A stretch of 64,000 bases of DNA from Bacteroidota bacterium (GTDB lineage Bacteria; Bacteroidota; Bacteroidia; B-17B0; Aurantibacillaceae): positions 1 through 64,000 of the forward strand of contig JAHEYF010000013.1 of the NCBI GenBank assembly GCA_023251755.1. The letters run 5' to 3'. The notes under the pieces are model-generated. The model searched no databases and was not told where the DNA came from. It saw nothing but the letters and a program-made list of their open reading frames with translations. Of the stretch, positions 23,576 to 31,899 are shown in pieces. Each line of letters begins with the position of its first letter. Positions within the stretch are counted from its first letter, which is position 1. Both the position numbers and the translations under genes were made by a program.

Positions 23576-24145
23576 CTAATACGTGATTAATCTCTGTGGA
23601 ATTCTTTCAATATCAATAATACTTTCCATTTCCTGGTAATTGGTAGCGGATGAGTAAATCCATTCATGGGCCTGTTTAACAAAACCGGCTTCTACGGGAT
23701 TGTTGTGAATATAATTGATTTTGTCCCATACAAATTTTTCGCTGAATAATTCTATTGCATGGTTCCCTACTTGCCAAAATTTGTAATTTTTATTTCGGGT
23801 ACTCAACTCCGCTTCTTCTTCAAATAATTTCAACATCCATTCTTTTCTGCTTTCCGGCTCATTTCGTATTTGATCTACTATTTTATTTGCAGTAAATTTT
23901 TTGAAATCACGAATGGTATCTTTTAAAAGAAAAGGTTCGTTTGTATTGGCAATAATATGCAAATGATTACTCATAATACAGTAGGCAAATAATACAAGGC
24001 CTTTTTCTTTTTGACAAAATTTTAGCGATGCTATAATCGCGTCTCTATGATTTTTTCTGGTAAATACATCTATCCAATTTACAACGGTTAAGGTTAAATA
24101 ATAAGCCTTATCTGTTTTAATGGTTTGTTTTTCACCCTGACTAAA
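23576..24145 (-). CDS. REP-associated tyrosine transposase (RAYT)-like, no standard start codon
   Basis: The recognisable Y1 transposase continues well upstream of the first ATG (23974), to a stop at 24146. Its N-terminal part, GEKQTIKTDKAYYLTLTVVN and WIDVFTRKNHRDAI, is well conserved, so the true gene covers nearly all of this frame. The HUH motif is in FAYCIMSNHLHIIAN, and the catalytic Tyr is probably the one in KINYIHNNPVEAGFV. No ATG, GTG or TTG occurs in frame before the conserved region; ATT at 24121 is the only near-start. Either a rare start is used or the start was lost and the gene is decaying. An internal start at 23974 would give a non-functional truncated protein. Confidence 0.78.
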   Translation of the reverse strand, partial: FSQGEKQTIKTDKAYYLTLTVVNWIDVFTRKNHRDAIIASLKFCQKEKGLVLFAYCIMSNHLHIIANTNEPFLLKDTIRDFKKFTANKIVDQIRNEPESRKEWMLKLFEEEAELSTRNKNYKFWQVGNHAIELFSEKFVWDKINYIHNNPVEAGFVKQAHEWIYSSATNYQEMESIIDIERIPQRLITY

Positions 24146-24260
24146 TTAATTTAATTAATTTGTCCAGGCTTTCAGGGGGCTAATACAATATTAATCGATT
24201 AAACTTTTCTGTTTATCGGTTTAACCGATGCATTAGTTATTTTTTTCAGCAGTAAAACTA

Positions 24261-24268
24261 TACCTTTG
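24261..24268 (+). promoter_or_regulatory. -7 promoter element TACCTTTG
   Basis: It matches TAnnTTTG exactly and lies 26 bp upstream of the ATG at 24295. The -33 region is T-rich but lacks a clear TTTG. Confidence 0.5.
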
Positions 24269-24294
24269 CGGCTAAATTATAACCAAAATAATAC

Positions 24295-25281
24295 ATGAAA
24301 AAAAATTACATTATTCTTTCAGTGATGTTAACTGTATCAACAGGGTTGTTTGCGCAAAACAGGGTGGCCGGTACAGTGCAACATCATTTAACAGGCAAGG
24401 CCATTAGTCAAAAAATTACTCCTGGTGTTCAAAGTAACGGTTGCGATACCGTTTGGAATATTCTTGCCAACGATACTGCCGTTACGTATTTAGTTGGTGG
24501 AGGACATTGGGGGTATGTTTCGGGCAGCAATGGCTATGGCGACCTTGCAAAAGCCGAAAAATTCCTTTCAGGCACTTATACTTCGGGCTACCTTTTAAAG
24601 GCCGCGGTATTTTTCTTTGCAAAAGCGGCAGACGGGGCCACACCAACCACCATGCATATAAAAGCATGGGACAATACCGGAACCGGTGGCTTACCGGGTG
24701 CGCAATTGGGAACAACAGCTGATCAAACTGTTGCAACCATGGCTACCGGAGGAGGCCCTACTTTAATTACCTTCCCTAGCCCGGTTACTGTAACAGGTGA
24801 TTTTTACCTGGGGATTGATGGCTTTGCTTATGCCAGCCCACAGGAAGATACGGTTGTTATTTACTCCAATACCAACCTGCCCAGCCATGCCGGAAACGCT
24901 TATGATTTATACAGCGATGGTACAACCTGGATTGCCGAAAGCGACCCTGCCAACTGGTCGGTGAAGGTTGATTTTTATATTATAGCTATACTGTGCAGCC
25001 CTACCATGGGAGATGTGCAGATTATGAACCCCACAGCCGAAGTAATTGTTTACCCCAACCCTTCGAACGGAAACCTTTTTGTAAGTACCGGTGTTATAAA
25101 AGCAGGCAATGTAAGCATTAAGGTGTACGATGCCCTGGGCAAACTGCAGGCAGTAAATAAGCAGTACAGCCAAAATGGGGGTACGTATAAAGTAGAGATG
25201 AACGGTGCAGCTGCCGGTGTTTATTTTATGCACATTACTACAGCCGATAAAACCATCATCAAAAAAATAACAATAGAATAA
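24295..25281 (+). CDS. Secreted T9SS-sorted protein of unknown function
   Basis: A 328-residue secreted protein. The signal peptide MKKNYIILSVMLTVSTGLFAQ is clear. Residues of about 50-235 form a beta-rich domain (GGHWGYVSGSNGYGDLAKAE, FFFAKAADGATPTTMHIKAW, GDFYLGIDGFAY) that resembles jelly-roll domains of secreted Bacteroidota proteins; I cannot name the family. Residues of about 250-328 are a T9SS sorting domain (VIVYPNPSNGNLFVSTG, then GVYFMHITTADKTIIKKITIE). It has its own promoter element and a strong terminator, so it is monocistronic. Confidence 0.87.
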   Translation: MKKNYIILSVMLTVSTGLFAQNRVAGTVQHHLTGKAISQKITPGVQSNGCDTVWNILANDTAVTYLVGGGHWGYVSGSNGYGDLAKAEKFLSGTYTSGYLLKAAVFFFAKAADGATPTTMHIKAWDNTGTGGLPGAQLGTTADQTVATMATGGGPTLITFPSPVTVTGDFYLGIDGFAYASPQEDTVVIYSNTNLPSHAGNAYDLYSDGTTWIAESDPANWSVKVDFYIIAILCSPTMGDVQIMNPTAEVIVYPNPSNGNLFVSTGVIKAGNVSIKVYDALGKLQAVNKQYSQNGGTYKVEMNGAAAGVYFMHITTADKTIIKKITIE

Positions 25282-25304
25282 CTCAGCCTTTACCTTAACA
25301 CTAA

Positions 25305-25338
25305 AAAACCCCTTTCTGTGCAGGAAGGGATTTTTTTT
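25305..25338 (+). terminator. Intrinsic terminator after the 24295-25281 gene
   Basis: AAACCCCTTTC (25306-25316 region) pairs with GGAAGGGA around a TGTGCA loop and is followed by eight T residues. It lies about 25 bp after the stop codon. The remaining intergenic stretch to 25666 shows no gene; an 18-bp GGACATTGTCCGGATAGTGTC-type inverted word near 25590-25612 is the only structure. Confidence 0.85.
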
Positions 25339-25666
25339 ACGGCCTTTTTAATTCATGTTCCTCTTTTTAGCACTATGCCAAAACACAAGTGTAATGTTGC
25401 CGTAATGAGTCAGTAATAGTATTTAAATAGTTTTATTTATTGGCTTTGTAATAAATTATCGAAGCAAGCCCATTTTTGGGTTAAATTACAATTTTATAGG
25501 TATACAAATTTTTGTGCGTGGCTGAAGTTGCAAAATATTTTGCCCTGGTAAAAATGCAGGAGGCAAAAAGGAAAAATGGATTTGATCCCGGACATTGTCC
25601 GGATAGTGTCGGGAAAATCAAATCAAGCTCTGCAAACAAAAGAACTCATAAACAAATAAACGAATG

Positions 25667-27508
25667 TTATTCAACCACAATTTTTTTAATACACTGAGTG
25701 GTGGTGTTTTGCACCTTTAATACATACAGTCCCGGGGCTAAACTTTTAAGATCAAGCTGGTATTTATTGCTGTTGACTGATTGCGAAATCAACAATTGTC
25801 CGTTAAGGTTGTATACCGATAAAGTAGTGTTCCCAATGTATTGAGGTAATTCAATAGTTATAGTTTCTTTGGCCGGGTTCGGGTATACGTTTAAGTTATC
25901 TGAGTTAATTGAAACCTGGTTATTGATGCCTGTTGAGGTATTTGAAAACACCAGGTGAAAAACAGTGTATGCGGGAATGCTGTATGTTAAGGTGTTGTTG
26001 CTGATGGCGTTTGCAGGCAAAGTAAGGTGGTGTATGTTTTTATCGGATTTACCAAAGTAATAAGCCTCCACATGGTTGTAGTTCACATTGCTTTGAATGG
26101 CAATAGTGGCGTTGATAGCAACCGATGCATCTTTGTTGTTTACAACACTGTGCAGAACGCTGTTGTTGGCATTGTCAACAGCAGCGTATATGGTAGACTT
26201 GGCTACATTGTTACTTCTTGCTTTTACATTAATGAGCCCGTATTTGGAACCTGTGCCGTCGTAATTTCTGTACAGTTGAAAAGCAGTTTTTACATACCCG
26301 TCTACGTCGCCCCAAACAGAAGCATAGTCAAGCCCTGTTTTACCAAATATGCCCAGTGCATCGGCCTGGGCAATGCCACCCGAAATATCGTTGTGCGCGC
26401 CATAATCGTATTCAGTAATGGCAAAGGCTGTATTGGGATAAAAGGTGTTAATTGATTTTTTAACATGTGGGATAAGCGGTAATTCGGCACTGAACCATTG
26501 TCCTATCCAGCTGTTCTCAATATATGTTGAATCCCATAAACTACGCGGGCATTGTATGCGTTCATTGCGTACTGTGGCAGAAGTATCGTCGGAATATACA
26601 TTGTTTACCTGCGGGTACCAGTGCAGGCTGAACACATCTAATAATCGTTTGGATGCAGTAAGCGAAGCCTGTTTCATGTGTTTTAAATAAGTGTCAATAA
26701 ACCAATGGTCAGCCGAATAGGTACCGGCATCCGGAGCGCTTTGCAAATCCCAGTACTCACTAAAACCCCAGGCTTCTGAACCAAATACCAAAGCATCTGA
26801 ATCCATTTGTTTAATGGTGCTGGCCAATGCAACCGATTTTGTAAGCAGCTCGTTATAAGTTACTGCATTGCTGCGCATGTGTGCAAACTGCGTGACCCAT
26901 AAGCCGGGTTCGTTGTCCATGATATAAGCCTTTACACCATTAGCGGTTGAAGCCTTGCCAAAAGTCTGGCACAGAAAATTTATTTCTTCATCCACATACA
27001 CCTTGCTGTCGTTGGTTGGTGGGTTGAGGGTATATGCGGCACCTTTGTTATTGATCACCTGTGCCCATCGCGCAGAAGGGGCCAATTCATTGGCCTGTAC
27101 GGTTCCATTGCCATCGTTGGCCGCATAACCCACCATGGGCAGGGTAAGTGCACTGAGTGTATTGTGTAACAAAGCACTATCGTGAAAAGCTTTTAAACAA
27201 ATTCCGGGAGAGGTGTAATTAGCGGTAGGAATCCCCATGATCCAGGGCATGTAATTGTCGTTGTTGTCCACCCAATCGGCGCCTGCATTCGAAAAATTAT
27301 TTTCCCAGTTGTAAGCCGAAGTCCTGTTGCCACCCATACGGCTAAAAGTAGTGAAACTACTGCTGCTGCTGTTGGAACCATAAATATAAGTACTGATGGT
27401 ATCTCTTTCCTGTGCGGTGTTAATAGTATACGTAATAGCTGTTTGACTTTTTACGGTGAAACCGCTTATTGCTAATACTGCGGTTGAAAATAATAAGCGT
27501 GCTGACAT
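25667..27508 (-). CDS. GH44 endoglucanase/xyloglucanase with T9SS domain
   Basis: A 613-residue secreted glycoside hydrolase. The signal peptide MSARLLFSTAVLAISGFTVK ends near SQ. The catalytic (beta/alpha)8 domain, about residues 25-480, carries the GH44 marks SAYNWENNFSNAGADW, the acid/base Glu200 in YIMDNEPGLW, SLHWYPQ and the nucleophile Glu366 in AFAITEYDYGA. A C-terminal beta domain (about 430-530) and a T9SS sorting domain (NVYPNPAKETITIELP) complete it. It cuts beta-1,4-glucan or xyloglucan outside the cell. Transcription is against the neighbouring T9SS gene. A frameshifted fragment of a homologue lies at 23491-23540. Confidence 0.93.
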   Translation of the reverse strand: MSARLLFSTAVLAISGFTVKSQTAITYTINTAQERDTISTYIYGSNSSSSSFTTFSRMGGNRTSAYNWENNFSNAGADWVDNNDNYMPWIMGIPTANYTSPGICLKAFHDSALLHNTLSALTLPMVGYAANDGNGTVQANELAPSARWAQVINNKGAAYTLNPPTNDSKVYVDEEINFLCQTFGKASTANGVKAYIMDNEPGLWVTQFAHMRSNAVTYNELLTKSVALASTIKQMDSDALVFGSEAWGFSEYWDLQSAPDAGTYSADHWFIDTYLKHMKQASLTASKRLLDVFSLHWYPQVNNVYSDDTSATVRNERIQCPRSLWDSTYIENSWIGQWFSAELPLIPHVKKSINTFYPNTAFAITEYDYGAHNDISGGIAQADALGIFGKTGLDYASVWGDVDGYVKTAFQLYRNYDGTGSKYGLINVKARSNNVAKSTIYAAVDNANNSVLHSVVNNKDASVAINATIAIQSNVNYNHVEAYYFGKSDKNIHHLTLPANAISNNTLTYSIPAYTVFHLVFSNTSTGINNQVSINSDNLNVYPNPAKETITIELPQYIGNTTLSVYNLNGQLLISQSVNSNKYQLDLKSLAPGLYVLKVQNTTTQCIKKIVVE

Positions 27509-27514
27509 AGTATA

Positions 27515-27690
27515 TTAAGTTAAAAGGTTAAAGCCAAAAGCCAAAAGTATGATCACGGTTGCAATTAAATTCCCGGCATCATATCATAAATAGTTTAATT
27601 ATAAGTTAAAAGACAAAAACGGTTTCGCTTATGTAAAACCCCTTATGGCTTATTTTTTATTGCTTATGGCTTTTCCTTTGTTGCAAGTTC
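27515..27690. repeat. Dispersed intergenic repeat, copy 2
   Basis: AAAGCCAAAAGCCAAAAGTA, then TTATGTAAAACCCCTTATGG and CTTATTTTTTATTGCTTATG, match the copy at 19035-19245 in the same order. It lies in the divergent gap between the GH44 gene and the gene at 27801. Confidence 0.75.
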
Positions 27691-27800
27691 AATGTAAATA
27701 AATCATCTTAAACACACAAACTAAAAGATATTTCACTTAATTGTTTTTTTACTATTTTGTTGTTGTTTTGCAAAGCAGGTACTAATTCCAATACAACCCA

Positions 27801-29297
27801 ATGGCCCTTAAAGATAATTTGTTTTCATTAGTAAAATCACTCGCGCAGGGTGAAAAAGCTTTTTTTGTAAAATCTATTCCTTCCAATAAAAATGCTGAAC
27901 TGGCCGATTACTTAATTCTGTTTTATGCCATTGATAAAATGGAAGAATACGATGAAGACAAGCTGAAATTAAAATTAAAGAAATATGCTTTTGTAAAACA
28001 TTTGCCCGTTGTAAAAAATTATCTGTTTAATTTAATTCTGAAACAGCTAAAGACCTACCACCACGAATCATCTGTAAAAAACGAAGTGATGGAATTGTTG
28101 CAGGATGCAGAAATACTAATGAAAAAAGCCCTGTACAGGGAAAGCTACAAGGTATTGACCAAAGCGGAAAAAATTGCAGAGAAGTATGAGTTTTTTACTT
28201 TTTCGCAGGACATATACGACAGGCTGCTGCGTTTAAATTATGATTTATTGGCCGAGAAGGAAACCAATGACTATTCATTGAAAATTTATGAAAAGCAAAA
28301 AATGGTTTTTGTGAAAATAGCGGAGATTGCAGAACTTAAATTTTTAAGGAACACCATCAATGATATACTTTATAGTAACGAAAACGAAGCAGTAAAATTA
28401 CAGAGAAAGCTGGAATTGCTGAAACACCGGCTGCTTGATGCTGATTATAAATTTAAAAGCTACAGGGCCGGTGTGTATTATTACCATTTAAGAGGGCGGA
28501 TTTTCTTACAGTTTAATGACGATGAAAAAAGAAAAGAGGCCTACGATGCCGCGCTTGCTTTTGTGGCGCACCTTGAGAGTGATAAGGATTTGTTACAAAC
28601 AAACCTGATCAATTATGCAATGGCCCTGAACAACCTGATTTATATTTACCACCAGCTGCAGTTCAATCAATACGAAGAGTCGCTGGAAATTATTAATAAA
28701 CTGGCCGGTATCAAAACAGAGGACCAGTACCTGCAATACCGGATCAGGGAAAAGGTGATTGTGAATATGCTGGCCTATTACCTGTTTACTAAAAAACACA
28801 AAGCCGGTGTGGTTTACATTGAACAGATAGAAAAGGAATTTTTGGAAAACGAATTGTTGTACAACAGCTCATTTTTTCTTTCGGCGGTGGATAGTATGGC
28901 GATGATTTATTTTTTAGTGGGTGAATATTCCAAATCCCTAAAATGGTTAAACATTGTATTAAATTACAAAGGAAGTTCAAGGCCGGATATTCTTTATTTC
29001 GGAAAAATTTTAAACCTGATGATCCATTATGAATTGGGGAATTACGATCACTTAGAATACCTGTTTAAACCAACCGAAACTTTTCTTAAAAAGAATAATT
29101 CCTTTGAAAGTTACCACAAAACCATGTTGAACTTTTTCAAAAAAATAATTCACTTAACGAATAAAGCAGAAATTAAAGCAGGCTTCCGGGAGCTGTCCCA
29201 ATCGCTTGCCGTGATTGAAAAAACAGATGCAGAGAAAATTCTTTTTCTTTTGTTCAACTTCAGGGAATGGGCAGATAGAAAGGCATCTGATGTATAG
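27801..29297 (+). CDS. TPR-like helical-repeat protein of unknown function
   Basis: A 498-residue cytoplasmic protein without signal peptide or membrane segment. It is helical throughout, with TPR-like pairs such as LLQDAEILMKKALYRESYKV followed by LTKAEKIAEKYEFF, and YDAALAFVAHLESDKDLLQT, and with LYYNS-type aromatic positions. Its start, MALKDNLFSLVKSLAQGEKA, with an SKxEKRYFK-like region, resembles a Bacteroidota family of unassigned solenoid proteins. It is probably a protein-interaction scaffold. It has no operon partner; repeat DNA lies on both sides. Confidence 0.75.
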   Translation: MALKDNLFSLVKSLAQGEKAFFVKSIPSNKNAELADYLILFYAIDKMEEYDEDKLKLKLKKYAFVKHLPVVKNYLFNLILKQLKTYHHESSVKNEVMELLQDAEILMKKALYRESYKVLTKAEKIAEKYEFFTFSQDIYDRLLRLNYDLLAEKETNDYSLKIYEKQKMVFVKIAEIAELKFLRNTINDILYSNENEAVKLQRKLELLKHRLLDADYKFKSYRAGVYYYHLRGRIFLQFNDDEKRKEAYDAALAFVAHLESDKDLLQTNLINYAMALNNLIYIYHQLQFNQYEESLEIINKLAGIKTEDQYLQYRIREKVIVNMLAYYLFTKKHKAGVVYIEQIEKEFLENELLYNSSFFLSAVDSMAMIYFLVGEYSKSLKWLNIVLNYKGSSRPDILYFGKILNLMIHYELGNYDHLEYLFKPTETFLKKNNSFESYHKTMLNFFKKIIHLTNKAEIKAGFRELSQSLAVIEKTDAEKILFLLFNFREWADRKASDV

Positions 29298-29351
29298 TAA
29301 CAGGTAGCTGGTATTAAAGGATACATCTTGCAGCCTGTATAAGAAAAGCGC

Positions 29352-29516
29352 TTAATTGTTATACGGATATATTGTATTCACGTTCAGCTGTTTGGGCTTG
29401 TATGTAGAGATGTAGTTGGGCACTTTGTGCTTAATAATTCTGTTATTTCCGCTTGTGTTCCCGGGGCTGAATGTTTCAATTTGCAAAAGCAGGGAGTACC
29501 AATAATACTGGTTCAT
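29352..29516 (-). CDS. Possible small ORF or gene remnant (54 aa)
   Basis: An ATG at 29516 opens 54 codons: MNQYYWYSLLLQIETFSPGN ... ending NVNTIYPYNN, with a stop at 29352-29354. Codon choice resembles coding sequence, but the frame begins exactly at the edge of a dispersed repeat, so it may be the 3' end of a gene broken by that repeat. No family recognised. It lies in the 29298-29686 gap, which otherwise holds only the repeat. Confidence 0.3.
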   Translation of the reverse strand: MNQYYWYSLLLQIETFSPGNTSGNNRIIKHKVPNYISTYKPKQLNVNTIYPYNN

Positions 29517-29517
29517 A

Positions 29518-29660
29518 GCCCATTTATGGCTTATTACTTATGGCTTTTAACTTAACAAAGGAAAAGCCATAAGCAATAAAAAATAAGCCATAAGGGGTTT
29601 TATATAAACGGAATCGGTTTTTGGATTTTAACTTTTGACTTATAACTTTTTACTTAAAAC
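29518..29660. repeat. Dispersed intergenic repeat, copy 3, inverted
   Basis: AAAAGCCATAAGCAATAAAA and AATAAGCCATAAGGGGTTTT are the reverse complement of the blocks at 19160-19190 and 27640-27670. It ends in TTAACTTTTGACTTATAACT before the metalloprotease gene. Confidence 0.75.
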
Positions 29661-29686
29661 TAAATCAGTAATTAAATCTATCCAAC

Positions 29687-31003
29687 ATGAAAATTATAAA
29701 AATCGGAACAGTGGTATTTACTCTACTGTTCAATCAGCTGAATGCTCAGGAAAAAAACGAAGCCTGTGGTACTGTTGTACCCGGGCAGGCCTGGGACAAT
29801 TGGTTCAACCAGAAGGTAGAAGAACTTAAAGCCGGACAAATTGCCGGAAAAACAACATTTACCAATTACACCATTCCTGTTATCATCCATGTTATTCATG
29901 GAGGCGAAGCAGTGGGTACTTTTCCTAATCTTAGCCTGGCCCAGTTGAATTCACAAATTGCAGTACTCAACCACGATTATGCGGGCACAGGTTATAACAC
30001 CAATACCGTGCCTTCGGTTTTTGCCAACCTGATTGCCAATACAGGTGTACAATTTTGTATGGCGCTTAAAGACCCCAATGGCAATACCCTGGCGGAACCA
30101 GGAATTGAACGGATCAATTGCAGTTCAAAAGGCTGGACAAATCCTCATAGCATATCTAACTCTACCAACAACACAACCTTTATTAATTACATGGACAATA
30201 CAATAAAACCAGCCAGTATATGGGACCCGGTAAAATATTTAAACATCTGGGTAAGCGACAGGCCCAATGGCGGGCTTGGTTTGGGGTATGCCATGTTCCC
30301 TGCCGGAAGTGGTTTAAGTGGCATCACTTCCGGAGTGGGTACTTCAACCAATGATGGCCTGTGGTGCTGGGGGCAATGTTTCGGAACTACAGGAACCCTG
30401 GCTTCGGGATATGATAAAGGGAGAGTGTCTTCGCATGAAATAGGGCATTACTTAGGCTTGCGCCATATTTGGGGAGATGCCAATTGTGCAAGCGATTATT
30501 GCAGCGATACCCCGCCCTCACAGGATGCCAATTACAACTGCCCTACTTTTCCGCACAACCAGGGCACCTGTTCGGGAAATACAAATGGCGAAATGACGAT
30601 GAACATTATGGATTACACCAATGACCCCTGCAAGTATATGTTTACGCCCAACCAGGCCACCCGTATGCAAACTGCTATGGCCAACGGAACCAACCGTAAA
30701 TTGCTTGGTACACATGGTTTGTGTAGTACTATTGGTATTGATGCAAACCCGGATGAGGTATTGTTAACATCGCTGACTGTTTTTCCCAATCCCAGCACCG
30801 GCAGCTTTGAAGTTCGTTTCAATCATCAGGACAATACAGTGTATACTATTCAATTGTGTGATGTGTTAGGGTGTGTAGTGTTTAGCGAAAGTAACAGGAG
30901 CAGTGCTTACCCGGGAAATTTTACGGTAAAAGAAAAAGGAATGTATTTGCTTATTGTCAGCTCAGCAAAAGAAAAGATAGTGAAAAAGATAATTGTTGAA
31001 TAA
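29687..31003 (+). CDS. M43-family secreted zinc metalloprotease with T9SS domain
   Basis: A 438-residue secreted protease. Signal peptide MKIIKIGTVVFTLLFNQLNA. The catalytic domain (about 60-345) has the M43 zinc motif His250-Glu251-xx-His254-xxxxx-His260 in SHEIGHYLGLRHIWGD, with the Met-turn probably in MNIMDYTNDPCKYMFTPNQA. Pappalysin/ulilysin-type enzymes of this kind cleave proteins after Ca-dependent activation. The C-terminal 80 residues are a T9SS sorting domain (TVFPNPSTGSFEVRF). The gene is followed after 29 bp by an omega-amidase on the same strand. A second, divergent M43 protease lies at 31900-33177. Confidence 0.93.
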   Translation: MKIIKIGTVVFTLLFNQLNAQEKNEACGTVVPGQAWDNWFNQKVEELKAGQIAGKTTFTNYTIPVIIHVIHGGEAVGTFPNLSLAQLNSQIAVLNHDYAGTGYNTNTVPSVFANLIANTGVQFCMALKDPNGNTLAEPGIERINCSSKGWTNPHSISNSTNNTTFINYMDNTIKPASIWDPVKYLNIWVSDRPNGGLGLGYAMFPAGSGLSGITSGVGTSTNDGLWCWGQCFGTTGTLASGYDKGRVSSHEIGHYLGLRHIWGDANCASDYCSDTPPSQDANYNCPTFPHNQGTCSGNTNGEMTMNIMDYTNDPCKYMFTPNQATRMQTAMANGTNRKLLGTHGLCSTIGIDANPDEVLLTSLTVFPNPSTGSFEVRFNHQDNTVYTIQLCDVLGCVVFSESNRSSAYPGNFTVKEKGMYLLIVSSAKEKIVKKIIVE

Positions 31004-31032
31004 GTCTGTTGAAGAACAAAAAAACTAAAGTT

Positions 31033-31848
31033 ATGGATAAGATAAAGATAACGATGGTGCAAAGTAATTTGTACTGGGAAAACAGGGAAGCCAATCTTAG
31101 CATGTTTACTCAAAAATTACAAAAGTCAAAGGGCGAAACGGATTTAATTGTATTGCCGGAAATGTTTACCACCGGCTTTACGATGCAGGCTAAAAAATGT
31201 GCTGAAACCATGAATGGCAAAGCTGTGCAATGGATGCATGCACAAGCGCTGCAATATAAATGTTGCCTCGCGGGGAGTTTAATTATTGAGGAATACGGAC
31301 AGTACTACAATCGTCTGTTTTTTTTCAGGCCCGATGGAAGTTTTAGGTATTATGATAAAAAACATTTGTTTATACAGTCTGGCGAAGATAAACAGTACAC
31401 AGCAGGCACAAAAAAAATTATTGAAACAGTAAAAGGATGGAACATATTGCCGCTGATTTGTTTTGATTTGCGTTACCCGGTATGGAGCAGAAACAGCTGG
31501 GAAACAGAAGAAGGACAGGAGGTTAAAACAGACTATGATGTTTTGTTGTATTCGGCCAGCTGGCCCGAAGAGCGCAGTTTTGCCTGGACCACCTTACTCA
31601 CCGCCCGTGCCCTCGAAAACCAGGCTTATGTTGTTGGTGTAAACCGTATTGGTGTCGATCCCCGTGGGGCTGTTTATTCGGGAGACAGTATGGCTGTGAA
31701 CCCTCTTGGAAAAAAAATAAGCAGGACTTTGCCCTTTGAAGAAGCTACCGAAACAATTGAACTGGATGATGAAGAGCTGGCTCAACTAAGGAATAATTTC
31801 CCGATGAGCAATGACCTTCCGTCCAAAAGGCAGTTAAGTTTTGTCTAA
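31033..31848 (+). CDS. Omega-amidase/nitrilase-family carbon-nitrogen hydrolase (YafV-like)
   Basis: From the ATG at 31033 the protein has 271 residues (MDKIKITMVQSNLYWENREA). A TTG at 31009 would add eight residues; I prefer the ATG. The nitrilase triad is present: Glu43 in VLPEMFTTGF, Lys110 in YYDKKHLF and Cys143 in PLICFDLRYPVW. The family includes 2-oxoglutaramate/2-oxosuccinamate amidases that repair dead-end products of glutamine transamination. It acts in the cytoplasm. It lies 29 bp after the metalloprotease gene, so they may be co-transcribed, but the functions are unrelated. A strong terminator follows. Confidence 0.92.
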   Translation: MDKIKITMVQSNLYWENREANLSMFTQKLQKSKGETDLIVLPEMFTTGFTMQAKKCAETMNGKAVQWMHAQALQYKCCLAGSLIIEEYGQYYNRLFFFRPDGSFRYYDKKHLFIQSGEDKQYTAGTKKIIETVKGWNILPLICFDLRYPVWSRNSWETEEGQEVKTDYDVLLYSASWPEERSFAWTTLLTARALENQAYVVGVNRIGVDPRGAVYSGDSMAVNPLGKKISRTLPFEEATETIELDDEELAQLRNNFPMSNDLPSKRQLSFV

Positions 31849-31882
31849 GAGGCTGCCTTAAATTATAGCAGCCTCTTTTAAA
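31847..31882 (+). terminator. Intrinsic terminator after the omega-amidase gene
   Basis: The perfect stem AAGAGGCTGC (31847-31856) with GCAGCCTCTT (31868-31877) is followed by TTTAAATT. It overlaps the stop codon. The minus-strand protease ends at 31900, so it may serve both. Confidence 0.9.
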
Positions 31883-31899
31883 TTAATACCAACAAGCAA

